DNA of 64,000 bases, from positions 558,001-622,000 of the forward strand of contig UVIF01000002.1 of NCBI GenBank assembly GCA_900596015.1, given 5' to 3'. Of the stretch, positions 9,721 to 19,080 are shown piece by piece. The position numbers and the translations under genes were made by a program. Within the stretch, counting starts at the first letter, position 1; each line of letters starts with the position of its first letter. This DNA is from Pseudomonas viridiflava. Its GTDB lineage: Bacteria > Pseudomonadota > Gammaproteobacteria > Pseudomonadales > Pseudomonadaceae. The notes below the pieces were generated by a model, which was not told where the DNA came from, did no database searches, and saw only the letters and a list, made by a program, of their open reading frames with translations.

Positions 9721-11445
9721 TCAGCAGGTAGGCGTGCTCTGGCGCCAGGCTTGTGAACGTCGCAGCACGCCGCGTGAAACCCAGGCGAGCAGAAGGGAAA
9801 CGGCGGCCGAAGTGAACAGGATCAATGTCGACATGGCGGCGGCCCCGCCGACATTGCCTGCGTCGTCCATGTTCAGTACGGCCACCGCCGCGAGAATGCT
9901 GTCGGGCGAGTAGAGAAAGATGGCAGCGGAAACGGTGGTCATTGCCGAGACGAACAAGTAGCGAATGATGTCCAGCAGCGCGGGCAGGCAAATCGGCAAT
10001 GTGACGCGCAGGTAGTGCCGATACAGGGGCGCCTTGAGGGACCGTGCGGCGGCCTCGAATTCACTGTCCAGTTGGCGCAGAGCGGTCGTTGCCGTCATGT
10101 GCGCGGTGGTCAGGTAATGAGCGATGGTGCAGATCACCAGCAGCGCCATGCTTCCATAGAGGCTGTGCAACGGGTTGTCCGGCAGGTTGAAGAAGAAGAC
10201 ATAGCCCAGGCCCAGTACCAGGCCCGGCACAGCCATGGGTATGAAGGTGAGTATGCGCAGGGCCAGGTTGAACGCGGGTTGCCCATGGGTTTTCTCCATC
10301 AGATAGGCACCGGTGAAGATCAGCGCGCTCCCCACCACCGCGCTGCAGCTCGCCAGTACCAGGCTGTTGCGATAGGCCAGCCATCCCCCGCCTGCGGTTT
10401 CGCTGAACAGGTAGTGCTTGAGCGACAACGAAAGGTTGTAGGGCCAGAACTTCACCAGGGACGAAAACACCGCCATGCCCAGCACCGCCAGCAGGCAGCC
10501 GCAGATGAGCACCACGATCAACAGGTAGCAGCCGTCCCGCCCTCGCGAGGGCTGGGGCGTGAGTACCAGCGCCCGGCCACTCATGGACGAACGTTGGCGG
10601 CGGCGCAACCAGGCATCCATCGAAAAGCTGATCAGTGCCGGCACCAGCAGCACCATGCCGATCAGCGCCCCACGGCCGAACTGTTGCTGACCGACCACCG
10701 CCTTGTAGGCCTCGATGGCCAGGACCTGATAGTCCCCGCCGACGATCACCGGCACACCGAAATCAGTGATGGTCAGGGTGAACACCAGGCAGAACGCGGC
10801 GAACACTGCTTGCCGAGTCGCGGGCCAGGTGATGCTGTGGAATGACCGCCAAGGGCTGGCGCCCATGCTCGAGGCCGCGTCGAACAGGCGTGCATCGCTC
10901 ATTGAGAGCGCTGAGAGCAGAATCATCAGGGCGTGTGGAAACGTGTAGATCACCTCGCCGATGACGATGCCCCAGAACCCGTAGATGTTGTCGGTGAACA
11001 GGCCACGCAGCAGCCCCTGGTTACCGAAAAGGTAGATCAGCGCGATGGCCGGCAGCATCGATGGCGCCAGCAGGGGCAGCAGCGATATCCCACGCCACAG
11101 GCCCTTGGCAGGAATCAGGGTGCGTTGCAGCGCGTAGGCGAACAGGTAGGCCAAGGGGACGACGATGAGCGCAACGCTGACCGAAACGCGCAGGCTGTTA
11201 CCCAGCAACCAGTGAAAGTTGTCGCTGCCCAGCAGCTCCCGGGCTGCGATCAGCCCACCGCCCTGCCCTGCATCGTCGCTGAACCCGCGCCAGAAGATCG
11301 CCAGCAATGGCAAGAGCAGCGCGATCACCAGGAGCAGCAAGAACAGCACTTTGCCACCGACGACGAATACCCGGTCGCCCAGGTCGGCGCGCTGAACCCG
11401 GCTTGCATGACCTTTGCCGGTCTGTGACAGCTTGGCGGTAAGCAT
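9721..11445 (-). CDS. 2-aminoethylphosphonate ABC transporter, fused double permease
   Basis: Inner-membrane permease of 574 residues made of two six-helix halves, each with a permease loop (for example DAASSMGASPWRSFHSITWP in the first and EAAARSLKAPLYRHYLRVTLP in the second). The single-chain double permease is the known PhnU2-type arrangement. The start is ATG 11445, immediately after the TGA of the ATPase gene (TGAGATG); a TTG nine bases upstream is less likely. Translation is probably coupled to the ATPase. Confidence 0.87.
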   Translation of the reverse strand: MLTAKLSQTGKGHASRVQRADLGDRVFVVGGKVLFLLLLVIALLLPLLAIFWRGFSDDAGQGGGLIAARELLGSDNFHWLLGNSLRVSVSVALIVVPLAYLFAYALQRTLIPAKGLWRGISLLPLLAPSMLPAIALIYLFGNQGLLRGLFTDNIYGFWGIVIGEVIYTFPHALMILLSALSMSDARLFDAASSMGASPWRSFHSITWPATRQAVFAAFCLVFTLTITDFGVPVIVGGDYQVLAIEAYKAVVGQQQFGRGALIGMVLLVPALISFSMDAWLRRRQRSSMSGRALVLTPQPSRGRDGCYLLIVVLICGCLLAVLGMAVFSSLVKFWPYNLSLSLKHYLFSETAGGGWLAYRNSLVLASCSAVVGSALIFTGAYLMEKTHGQPAFNLALRILTFIPMAVPGLVLGLGYVFFFNLPDNPLHSLYGSMALLVICTIAHYLTTAHMTATTALRQLDSEFEAAARSLKAPLYRHYLRVTLPICLPALLDIIRYLFVSAMTTVSAAIFLYSPDSILAAVAVLNMDDAGNVGGAAAMSTLILFTSAAVSLLLAWVSRGVLRRSQAWRQSTPTC

Positions 11446-11446
11446 C

Positions 11447-12523
11447 TCAGGCAAACACCTGCAAGCTGTGTGGCGGCAATGCCACCTGAATATGCCGCGT
11501 GCCCGCAGGTGGCAGCTGACGCGCGCTGATTTCGGCGGTCAGCGATTGGCCCGGCAGTTCGTCGAATTCGAAGCTCATCCGGCACCGGTTGCCGAGGAAG
11601 GTCACGTCCTGCATCTGCGCCGCGAACAGGTTTTCCTCCGAGTGCCGAGGGTTCACGCAGATCGACTCGGGACGGCAGAACAGGCGCCCGACGCAGCGGG
11701 GCGCGACGGCATCGGCCAGTCGCAATTGCAGTGCGCCCACTTGCGCATGACCATTGCCATTGCCTTCGAAAGCCAGCCAGTTGCCCTGCCCCACGAAGTT
11801 GGCCACAAACGGCGTCTCGGGACTTTCATAGATCGATTGCGGGCTGGCGTACTGCTCGATGCGCCCCTGGTTCATCACCGCAATCCGATCGGCCATCAGC
11901 ATGGCTTCTTCCTGATTGTGCGTAACCATCAGGGTGGTAATGCCAAGCCGCTGCTGCAGCGTGCGCAGCTCGGTGCACAGGTGTTCGCGCACCTGCGCGT
12001 CGAGCGCAGACATCGGTTCGTCCAGCAACAGCAAGGATGGCGCGGGAGCCAGCGCACGGGCCAAGGCGACGCGCTGCTGCTGACCACCGGAGAGCTGGCC
12101 CGGATACTTTTTCTCGCTGCCGGTCAGCCCTACCAGCTCGAGCATGGCAGCGACCCGCTGACGAACGATATCGCGCGCGCTGCCGGCGAGGCCGTAGCCG
12201 ATGTTTTGCTCGACGGTAAGATTGGGGAACAACGCGTACGACTGGAACACGATGCCATAGTCTCTGGCCTGAGGCGGCAGGTTGGAGACATCCCTGGAGC
12301 CCATGTAGATGGCCCCGCGATTCTGCTGTTCCAGCCCTGCGATGCATCGCAACAACGTGGTCTTGCCGCACCCCGACGGGCCGAGCAGGCACACCAGTTC
12401 GCCCGGCGAGATCTCCAGGGATACGTCGTCCAGCGCCTTGAACGCGCCGAAGTTCTTGCGCAGACCGGCGATCCGTATCGTCACGCCTGGAGAGGCTTCA
12501 TCAGTAGGGCTGGAACGCAGCAT
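11447..12523 (-). CDS. 2-aminoethylphosphonate ABC transporter, ATP-binding protein
   Basis: ABC ATPase of 358 residues energising AEP uptake. Walker A is GPSGCGKTT, the signature LSGGQQQRVALARAL, Walker B LLLLDEPMSALD, and the C-terminal part is a TOBE-like domain as in polyamine/iron transporters. The start at 12523 is preferred over ATG 12535 because TGAGGTG stands 7 bases upstream. It is the promoter-proximal gene of the transport and catabolic operon that runs down to 6659. Confidence 0.88.
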   Translation of the reverse strand: MLRSSPTDEASPGVTIRIAGLRKNFGAFKALDDVSLEISPGELVCLLGPSGCGKTTLLRCIAGLEQQNRGAIYMGSRDVSNLPPQARDYGIVFQSYALFPNLTVEQNIGYGLAGSARDIVRQRVAAMLELVGLTGSEKKYPGQLSGGQQQRVALARALAPAPSLLLLDEPMSALDAQVREHLCTELRTLQQRLGITTLMVTHNQEEAMLMADRIAVMNQGRIEQYASPQSIYESPETPFVANFVGQGNWLAFEGNGNGHAQVGALQLRLADAVAPRCVGRLFCRPESICVNPRHSEENLFAAQMQDVTFLGNRCRMSFEFDELPGQSLTAEISARQLPPAGTRHIQVALPPHSLQVFA

Positions 12524-12675
12524 GGGGCACCTCATCAAGTGGAGCACGCGCCGCCTGTGGAGTGCGGCATGCGTGTCGATGAGGCAATGCTAGGGCGTTA
12601 TTGCGACGACGATGTGGCAGATAGCCAAAAGCTGGCGATAGTCCTATTGGTGAATTTGCCCAGTCTTCAGAACGG

Positions 12676-13545
12676 CTACATCTGACGCGCGACGCTGTCG
12701 CGAGCGACGTCGAGAAAAGCCGCTGGCAAACGGGCCTGCCTGCGGTCCTTGAGGCAATACAGGTACTCGGCGATCTGCGGCGCGCCTTCTATCGCAATGA
12801 TCCGCAGATCCGGGTTGACGGGCACTTCCTGGCGAGCGATCAGGCTCACGCCGATATTGCGCAGAACGGCTTCGCGGATGGATTCCCGGCTGCCGATTTC
12901 CAGCTCGATGCCTGGGCGAACCTGATGGGTGTTCAAAAACTGCTCGGTCAGGGTTCTGGTGGTCGAGCCATGTTCGCGCATCAACAGGCATTGGCCCGCC
13001 AACGCGCTGGGCGGTACACACTCTTGCACGGCCAGCGGGTGCTGCTTGTGGACGGCCAGTACCAAAGGATCGGTGCCCAGCACCAGGTGCATCAGGCGAG
13101 GGTCGTCGAGCCATTGCGAGGAGGCCGCCAAGTCGACCCGGTAGTCTTCGAGCGCCTCGAGTACGTCCTGGGAGTTGCCGATCTGCACCGACACATCGAT
13201 GTGTGGCAGCCGCTCGCGAAATGACTTGATGAGATCGAGGATATAGTAAGGCGCCGTCGCTCCGATCCTCAAAGCGCCAAGGGCCTGGCCGCAGTTTCGC
13301 AAATGAAACTCGATATCCGCCTCGTGCTGCAACAGCGCCTTGACCTTCGGCAACAGTCGAGCACCCTCGTCGCTGACGGTCAAACGACGCCCTCCCCGAT
13401 AGAACAATTCCACCGCGTAGCGACTTTCCAGTTGCCGAATCTGCGTGGTGACGGTCGGTTGGCTCAAGCCAAGCTTCTTGGCGGCCTGGGTGACACTGCC
13501 TAGAAGCGCAACGGTGTAGAAAGCCTTGAGTTCTGCACTGAGCAT
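12676..13545 (-). CDS. LysR-family regulator of the AEP cluster
   Basis: Transcription factor of 289 residues with an N-terminal winged helix-turn-helix (ELKAFYTVALLGSVTQAAKK, then LGLSQPTVTTQIRQLE) and a LysR effector domain. The ATG at 13545 gives the normal LysR length. It is encoded on the same strand immediately upstream of the transport operon, with a 152-base gap (12524-12675) that should contain the operon promoter. LysR regulators of this subtype are regularly found in AEP catabolic clusters. The inducer may be AEP or a downstream metabolite; this is inference. Confidence 0.87.
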   Translation of the reverse strand: MLSAELKAFYTVALLGSVTQAAKKLGLSQPTVTTQIRQLESRYAVELFYRGGRRLTVSDEGARLLPKVKALLQHEADIEFHLRNCGQALGALRIGATAPYYILDLIKSFRERLPHIDVSVQIGNSQDVLEALEDYRVDLAASSQWLDDPRLMHLVLGTDPLVLAVHKQHPLAVQECVPPSALAGQCLLMREHGSTTRTLTEQFLNTHQVRPGIELEIGSRESIREAVLRNIGVSLIARQEVPVNPDLRIIAIEGAPQIAEYLYCLKDRRQARLPAAFLDVARDSVARQM

Positions 13546-13676
13546 GAGTGGCCGGGTTCCTTGCAATACAGCGAGATTGGGTTGTCCGCAGGGTGACATG
13601 GCGCCGGGTTCTGTCGATGGCCAGGCCCGGGCTTCCAGATTACACCGTAGCGGCGGCCCGACTCTGCGGCCATCGC

Positions 13677-15323
13677 TCAGCGCCCATGGCCCAGATTCGC
13701 CTCGTTCATGTCCAGTTCGGCCAGCACTTCGCGCACGGCATCGTCCCCGATCTTGCGTTGCCGGCGCATTTCATACAGCGCCAGGCGCTGCGCACGCAGG
13801 GCCTTGATGCGTAGATGGCGTTCCAGTTGGTCCATCTGCCGGGCCAGCGCCTGGGCTTCGGCGGAGTCTTCGAACACCGCCAACTGCTGCCGGTATTCGG
13901 ACATGATGCGCGCCTTGAGTTCGGTTGCCAGTGCGGCCTGGCTGGCGTCCTGTTCGGTGGCCTTCTGCGCCTGGTCCTCCTCTTCCAGCGAACGGATGGC
14001 CGATTCGGCGGTGTAGCGCCAGGCATCGCGCACTTCCTGTCGGGCGTCCTGGTCATCGCTGGCGGCGACCCCGCGCAGCAACAGCGGCAAAGCGATGCAG
14101 GCCACTACCAGCGAGAGCAGGATGACACCGGCGGCGATGAAGATCAGCAGGTCGCGCTGGGGAAAGGCCTGGCCGGGCGCCATCAGCAAGGGCACCGACA
14201 TGACACCGGCCAAGGTCACCGCGCCACGCACGCCGCCCAGGGTCAGCAAGGCGCAGGAGCGTGCGTCGGGCAGACGGGTGATGGTGGTCTTGCCGCGCAG
14301 GCGACGTACCCACGATATCGCCCGCCAAGTGCTCTGGACCCAGACGAAGCGCAGCAACAGCAGGATGCCGAAGATCGCCAGCACTTCCAGGCAGCGCCAC
14401 GACAAGGCTGGCCACAGCGTGGGTTCGTGGCTGATCACCGCCTTGACGATGTCCGGCAACTGCAGCCCCAGCAGCAGAAAGATCAGACCGTTGAAGGCAA
14501 ACTCCAGCAAGGCCCAGACGCTGCGGTTGAGGATGCGCGTGCGCGTCTGGCGGGGCAGCAAATCCAGCCAGCTCTGCATCATGCCGGCGGCCACTGCGCT
14601 GAGGATACCCGAAGCTCCCAGGCGCTCGGCCAGCACATAGGCGGCGAACGGCAGCAGCAGCATGAACACCACGTGCGTGGCTGGATCGTCCCAGCCACGG
14701 GCGATCATCCACACACGCAGGCGCCCTACCACCCAGCTCAGCAGCACGCCCAATGCCAGGCCACCGACCGCGACCAGAACGAACGTGACGCTGGCATCGG
14801 CCAGGGAGAACACCCCGGTGATCGCCGCGGCCAGGGCAAACTTGAACGTCACCAGGCCCGATGCGTCGTTCATCAGTGCCTCGCCCTGAAGGATGCGCAT
14901 CAAGGGTGTCGGCAAGCGGTCCTGAGCGATGGCCGATACTGCCACCGCATCGGTAGGTGACAGCACGGCGGCCAAAGCAAACGCCACCGGCAGAGGAATG
15001 TCGGGCAGCAGCCAATGGATGAAGTACCCGGCGCCCAGCACCGTGAACAGCACCAGACCCACCGCCAGCATCAGCACGGGGCCGCGGTAGTGCCACAGGT
15101 CACGCTTGGGGATGCGCCAACCATCGGAGAACAGCAGCGGCGGCAGGAACAGAAACAGGAACAGCTCGGGCTCCAGCGCCACGTGCAGGCCCAGGGTCGG
15201 CCAGGCGAGGATGGCGCCGGCGGCAATCTGCAGCAGGGGCAATGGCAGGGGAATGACGCGGGCGACCAACCGCGAAACGCCGACCAGCATGAGCAGGATC
15301 AGCACGGTGTAGGCGGTTTGCAT
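13677..15323 (-). CDS. Na+/H+ antiporter, CPA1 (NhaP-like) family
   Basis: Inner-membrane cation/proton antiporter of 548 residues. About 12 hydrophobic segments fill the first 420 residues. The CPA1 core motif ALAAVLSPTDAVAVSAIA and the following EALMNDASGLVTFKFALA carry the ion-coordinating acids. A roughly 120-residue cytoplasmic tail rich in Glu, Arg and Gln ends in NEANLGHGR. The start at 15323 has AAGGAAA upstream. An antiporter in this place between dapC and dapD is usual in Pseudomonas, so it marks core sequence between the two catabolic blocks. Its tail resembles that of the small protein at 6222-6551. Confidence 0.9.
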   Translation of the reverse strand: MQTAYTVLILLMLVGVSRLVARVIPLPLPLLQIAAGAILAWPTLGLHVALEPELFLFLFLPPLLFSDGWRIPKRDLWHYRGPVLMLAVGLVLFTVLGAGYFIHWLLPDIPLPVAFALAAVLSPTDAVAVSAIAQDRLPTPLMRILQGEALMNDASGLVTFKFALAAAITGVFSLADASVTFVLVAVGGLALGVLLSWVVGRLRVWMIARGWDDPATHVVFMLLLPFAAYVLAERLGASGILSAVAAGMMQSWLDLLPRQTRTRILNRSVWALLEFAFNGLIFLLLGLQLPDIVKAVISHEPTLWPALSWRCLEVLAIFGILLLLRFVWVQSTWRAISWVRRLRGKTTITRLPDARSCALLTLGGVRGAVTLAGVMSVPLLMAPGQAFPQRDLLIFIAAGVILLSLVVACIALPLLLRGVAASDDQDARQEVRDAWRYTAESAIRSLEEEDQAQKATEQDASQAALATELKARIMSEYRQQLAVFEDSAEAQALARQMDQLERHLRIKALRAQRLALYEMRRQRKIGDDAVREVLAELDMNEANLGHGR

Positions 15324-15548
15324 GGGGCAGGATTTCCTTTGAATCGACAGACAGTGGGCATGGTACCGGCTTACGCAGGGTCGGCGCATGACATGACACA
15401 ACGCGACTCGTCGGTAGAGCGGGTCGGCAACGTCAGTCGAGTGGCCCGGCGCTGATAACCCTGGATCATCCTAAGCTCGGCGAAACTGTAGATTCTTGCG
15501 CCATGGGCTTGTCCGTAGACTGGACACACCCGTCAGGATCAAGCAGCC

Positions 15549-16559
15549 ATGTTGCCGAACACCGCACACTCATCGACGGCAACGTTTCCCGATCCGCCCG
15601 CCCCGGTGCGGCAATGGGCGAATCACAAGGTCTGCGTGATTGGTTTTCTGTTGCTCGATGGCTTCTCCCTGCCCTGCTTCACCCAGGCGCTGGCGGTTCT
15701 CTCGACCGCCAACATGATCAGGCCGGGCGCGGTGAAAACGCGCACGTTCTCGGGCAACGGCACCGAGGTGGTCAGCGACCTGGGCATACCGATCCGACCG
15801 GATACACCCCTTACCGACGTGCGAATGGCGGAACTGGATGTGTTGATCGTGTGTGGCGGTCTGCGCACCACGCGAATCGCTCCACCTTGGCTGACGGTGT
15901 TGTTGAAGAAACTGGCGAGGACGCCGGTGGCGCTCGGCGGGCTCTGGAACGGCGCCTGGTACCTGGGGAAAGCCGGTCTGCTGGATGGGTATCGCTGTGC
16001 CATTCACCCGGAGCAACGCACTGCGCTGTCCGAACGCTCGCCCTACGCCAGCGTGACGACCGAGGTGGCCGTCATCGACCGTGACAGGCTGACGGCCGCC
16101 ACGCCCACTGGCGCCTATCACGTCATGGTGAACTGGCTCAAGAAACAGTGCGGGCAGGCATTGGCCGAGGCGATCGCCGACCTGCTCAACTTCGACCAGC
16201 CCCGCTCGCGCACGGTCGATCTGGGTCGGCAGCAGCATCTGAGCGGGCCGTTGCGCGAGATCATCCAGTTGATGCAGACGAACCTGGAAGAATCGTTGGA
16301 TCCGGAACAACTGGCCGCTTGCGTTCACCTGTCCAGACGACAGGTGCAGCGCCTGTTCCGCGAGCAACTGTCCACCACACCGCAGCGCTACTACTTGCGC
16401 CTGCGCATCACCGAAGCACGCCGGCTCATTCAGAACTCGAGCATGCCGATCACCGAAGTGGCGATCGCATGCGGTTTCGTATCCGGCCCTCACTTCAGCA
16501 AGTGCTATCGAAGCTTCTTTGGCTACCCGCCTTCCAGGGAACAGCGCTATGAAGTGTGA
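15549..16559 (+). CDS. GlxA-type transcriptional regulator (DJ-1/PfpI plus AraC HTH)
   Basis: Regulator of 336 residues. Residues about 28-200 form a DJ-1/PfpI-like amidotransferase fold (VCVIGFLLLDGFSLPCFTQAL, GGLWNGAWYLGKAGLL; no nucleophile Cys at the elbow, so a ligand-sensing role). Residues about 230-330 carry the AraC double HTH (LSRRQVQRLFREQLSTTPQR, ITEVAIACGFVSGPHFSKCY). This architecture is shared with GbdR, CdhR and ArgR, activators of betaine, carnitine and arginine catabolism. It converges on the aldehyde dehydrogenase of the neighbouring amine island, and an inverted repeat TGTCC-N7-GGACA lies at 15510-15526 ahead of it. Confidence 0.88.
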   Translation: MLPNTAHSSTATFPDPPAPVRQWANHKVCVIGFLLLDGFSLPCFTQALAVLSTANMIRPGAVKTRTFSGNGTEVVSDLGIPIRPDTPLTDVRMAELDVLIVCGGLRTTRIAPPWLTVLLKKLARTPVALGGLWNGAWYLGKAGLLDGYRCAIHPEQRTALSERSPYASVTTEVAVIDRDRLTAATPTGAYHVMVNWLKKQCGQALAEAIADLLNFDQPRSRTVDLGRQQHLSGPLREIIQLMQTNLEESLDPEQLAACVHLSRRQVQRLFREQLSTTPQRYYLRLRITEARRLIQNSSMPITEVAIACGFVSGPHFSKCYRSFFGYPPSREQRYEV

Positions 16560-16590
16560 CGCCGTCCGTATCCTGACCGGGTACGGGCTA

Positions 16591-16619
16591 CCCCCGACCC
16601 TGGGATAGGGCCGAGGGGG
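16591..16619. terminator. Hairpin between convergent genes
   Basis: A run of five C at 16591-16595 and CCCT at 16598-16601 can pair with AGGG (16607-16610) and five G (16615-16619) across a small internal loop. It lies between the ends of the GlxA-type regulator and the aldehyde dehydrogenase. No T-run follows, so a rho-independent terminator is only possible, not certain. Confidence 0.35.
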
Positions 16620-16634
16620 CGTTCACTGGCAGGG

Positions 16635-18125
16635 TTACGACGCGTCGATCCAGATGGTCTTGATCTCAGTGTATTGATCATGGGCCCAGATCGATTTGTC
16701 CCGACCGCCAAAGCCGGATTCCTTGTACCCACCGAATGGCGTCGAGGCATCACCCTCGCCGAAGCAGTTCACGGTGACGATGCCGGCGCGGATGCCTCGG
16801 GAGAGTTTCAGCGCATTGCGCAGATTACCGGTGTAGGCTGACGCGGCCAGGCCGTAGGCGGTGTCGTTGGCCAAGTCGATCGCCTGCTCGACGGTGTCGA
16901 AGGTGGTCACGGTCAACACCGGGCCGAAGATCTCTTCCTGAAAGAGACGACTGTCGCGCTCGACGCCATCGATGATCGTCGGCTCGACGAACATGGGTTT
17001 GCCTTCACCTCCGCCGACAAGGAACTCAAGCTTCTCGTCAGAGGCCTGGTCGATGTAGGAGCGTACCTTGTCGAAGTGAGCCTTGCTGATCATCGACCCC
17101 AAACGGTTCTCTGGGTCGAGTGGGTCGCCCATCTGCCAGTCGCGCAGGTGCACGACCACACGCTTGATGAGCGCGTCCTTGATGTCCTTGTGCACGATCA
17201 GCCGCGAAGACGCCGAGCAGTTTTCACCCATGTTCCAGAAGGCGCCGTTGACCACGTGCTGGGCGACCTGATCGACGTCTTCCACATCGTCCATCACCAC
17301 CGCTGGATTCTTGCCGCCGCATTCGAGCACGACCCGCTTCAGGTTGGATTCGCTGGAGTACTTGAGGAAGCGACGACCCGTATCCGTCGAACCGGTAAAG
17401 CTGATCATGGCCACGTGCGGGTGGCGGCCAATCGGTTCGCCTGCCTCCTGGCCACTGCCGGGAACGACGTTGAAGACGCCAGCAGGAATGCCGGCCTGAT
17501 ACGCAAGCTCAGCCACTCGCAGCGCACTCAGCGTGGTTTCCTCGGCCGGCTTGACCACCACCGAGCAGCCTGCAGCCAGCGCAGGACCGATTTTCCATGC
17601 CAGCATGAGCAGCGGGAAATTCCAAGGCAGGACCAGGCCGACGACACCTATGGGCTCGCGCACGACCATGGTCACGGCACCGGAACCGACGGGCGCGGTG
17701 GCGTCGTAGATCTTGTCGGCCAACTCGGCGTGCCAGCGCATGGTGTTGATGGTTTCGGGAATGTCGATGCCTTGGCATTCGCGCACAGGCTTGCCGCTGT
17801 CCAGGCTTTCCAGAACGGCCAATTCGTGGGCGTTGTCTTCCAGCAACTGGGCGAACCCGAGCAGTACGGCCTTACGCGCGGCAGGCGAAAGCGTGCTCCA
17901 GCGGCCATCTTCGAAGGCGGCCTTGGCGCTGGCTACTGCCAGGTCGACATCCTGGCTATCGCAGGCGGCCACATCGGCAAGATGCGCACCGGTAGCCGGA
18001 TTGCGGGTGGCGAATGTCCTGCCCGATCGCGCGGGGTGGAATGTGCCATCCACGAACGCCTGGGTACGGTACTCAAGCCGACCGGCCAGTTCCAGATAGC
18101 CTTCTTTGCTCAGCAACTCGGCCAT
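16635..18125 (-). CDS. Aldehyde dehydrogenase (PuuC-like)
   Basis: NAD(P)-dependent dehydrogenase of 496 residues. The catalytic Cys is in GENCSASSR (C303) and the general-base Glu in LECGGKNP (E268); LPWNFPLLMLAWKIGPALA and FTGSTDTGRR mark the cofactor fold. Overall it looks like gamma-glutamyl-aminobutyraldehyde or aminoaldehyde dehydrogenases. The ATG at 18125 is one base after the stop of the DapA-like gene, with GGGGAGG upstream. As the last gene of a leftward operon behind an FAD amine oxidase and a DapA-type lyase, it probably oxidises the aldehyde released by them. Confidence 0.88.
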   Translation of the reverse strand: MAELLSKEGYLELAGRLEYRTQAFVDGTFHPARSGRTFATRNPATGAHLADVAACDSQDVDLAVASAKAAFEDGRWSTLSPAARKAVLLGFAQLLEDNAHELAVLESLDSGKPVRECQGIDIPETINTMRWHAELADKIYDATAPVGSGAVTMVVREPIGVVGLVLPWNFPLLMLAWKIGPALAAGCSVVVKPAEETTLSALRVAELAYQAGIPAGVFNVVPGSGQEAGEPIGRHPHVAMISFTGSTDTGRRFLKYSSESNLKRVVLECGGKNPAVVMDDVEDVDQVAQHVVNGAFWNMGENCSASSRLIVHKDIKDALIKRVVVHLRDWQMGDPLDPENRLGSMISKAHFDKVRSYIDQASDEKLEFLVGGGEGKPMFVEPTIIDGVERDSRLFQEEIFGPVLTVTTFDTVEQAIDLANDTAYGLAASAYTGNLRNALKLSRGIRAGIVTVNCFGEGDASTPFGGYKESGFGGRDKSIWAHDQYTEIKTIWIDAS

Positions 18126-18126
18126 T

Positions 18127-19029
18127 TCATGCCTCCCCTGTGATGTGGGCAACGTTCTGTTTGAGGGTGCTCACCACGGCTGCAAGTTCGGCCTTTTCGG
18201 CTTCGTCCAGGCCCTTGAGGGGCGCGCGCACACCGCCTGCGCGAAGGCCACTGAGCTCGCTGCCGTACTTGATGGACTGGACGAACTTGCCGGTTTCCAG
18301 AAAATCCATCAGCGGCAACATCGCGGCCATGATGCGCCGTCCCTTGTCGAAGTCCTTGTCGATCACACAGGCTTCATAGAGCGCAACGTGTTCGCGAGGA
18401 ATGAAGTTGGAACCGGCGCAGACCCAGCTGCGCGCGCCCCATGCGAAGAACTCGAGCGCCTGGTCGTCCCAGCCGCAGGAAATCTGGATGGCCGGGTGAG
18501 CGGTAGCCAGCCGGTGCAACCGCGCCATTTCCCCGGAGCTCTCCTTGATCGCGACGATGTTCGGGCAGTGCGCCACGGCCTCGAAGAACTCGTTGCCCAT
18601 GGCGACACCCATCCGTGCGGGATAGTTGTAGAGCATGATGGGCAGCCCGGCGGCCTGGTCGACGGCCAGCACATGGGCGGCGATTTCATGCTGGGTCGGC
18701 AGTGCATAGGGCGGCGACCCCACCAGGATGGCATCGGCCTTGATGTGCCGAGCCTGTTCGGCGAACTGCACCGAGTCTTCGGTGCGGATGGCACCAGTAC
18801 CGATCACCAGGGGCAAGCGCGCGCCGATGACTTCCCTGGCCCTTTTGGCCAACTCGATGCGCTCTTGCGGCGAATGCGCGTAGTACTCGCCGGTAGAGCC
18901 GCCGATGATCACGCCATGCACTTTCGAATCGATCAGGTATTCGAGCACTTCGGCAAACGCGACAGGGTCGATACTGCCGTCCGCCTTCAATGGCGTGATG
19001 GCGGGCGTGAAGATGCCGTCAAAGTTCAT
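18127..19029 (-). CDS. DapA/NAL-superfamily lyase or deaminase
   Basis: 300-residue Schiff-base class I aldolase-fold enzyme. The catalytic Lys is in IVAIKESSGE (K162) and the Tyr in IMLYNYPARMG (Y134); the phosphate/carboxylate-binding loop reads GGSTGEYYAHS rather than the GTTGES of true DapA. The genuine dapA is at 53676-54554, so this copy has another role. It starts behind GGAGG and is followed after one base by the aldehyde dehydrogenase. The trio FAD oxidase, DapA-family enzyme and aldehyde dehydrogenase recalls the hydroxyproline route, where a DapA-family deaminase makes ketoglutarate semialdehyde; that parallel is inference. Confidence 0.85.
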   Translation of the reverse strand: MNFDGIFTPAITPLKADGSIDPVAFAEVLEYLIDSKVHGVIIGGSTGEYYAHSPQERIELAKRAREVIGARLPLVIGTGAIRTEDSVQFAEQARHIKADAILVGSPPYALPTQHEIAAHVLAVDQAAGLPIMLYNYPARMGVAMGNEFFEAVAHCPNIVAIKESSGEMARLHRLATAHPAIQISCGWDDQALEFFAWGARSWVCAGSNFIPREHVALYEACVIDKDFDKGRRIMAAMLPLMDFLETGKFVQSIKYGSELSGLRAGGVRAPLKGLDEAEKAELAAVVSTLKQNVAHITGEA

Positions 19030-19080
19030 GGTGTAGCCTCCAGTAGTTGAATGTCTGAATCTCGATCACTTCGAAACACG

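Noticed and set aside
13546..13676. Possible Pho box upstream of the AEP lysR gene
   Set aside because: Fragments such as CTGTCGA and TGACAT occur, but not two correctly spaced CTGTCAT-like direct repeats.
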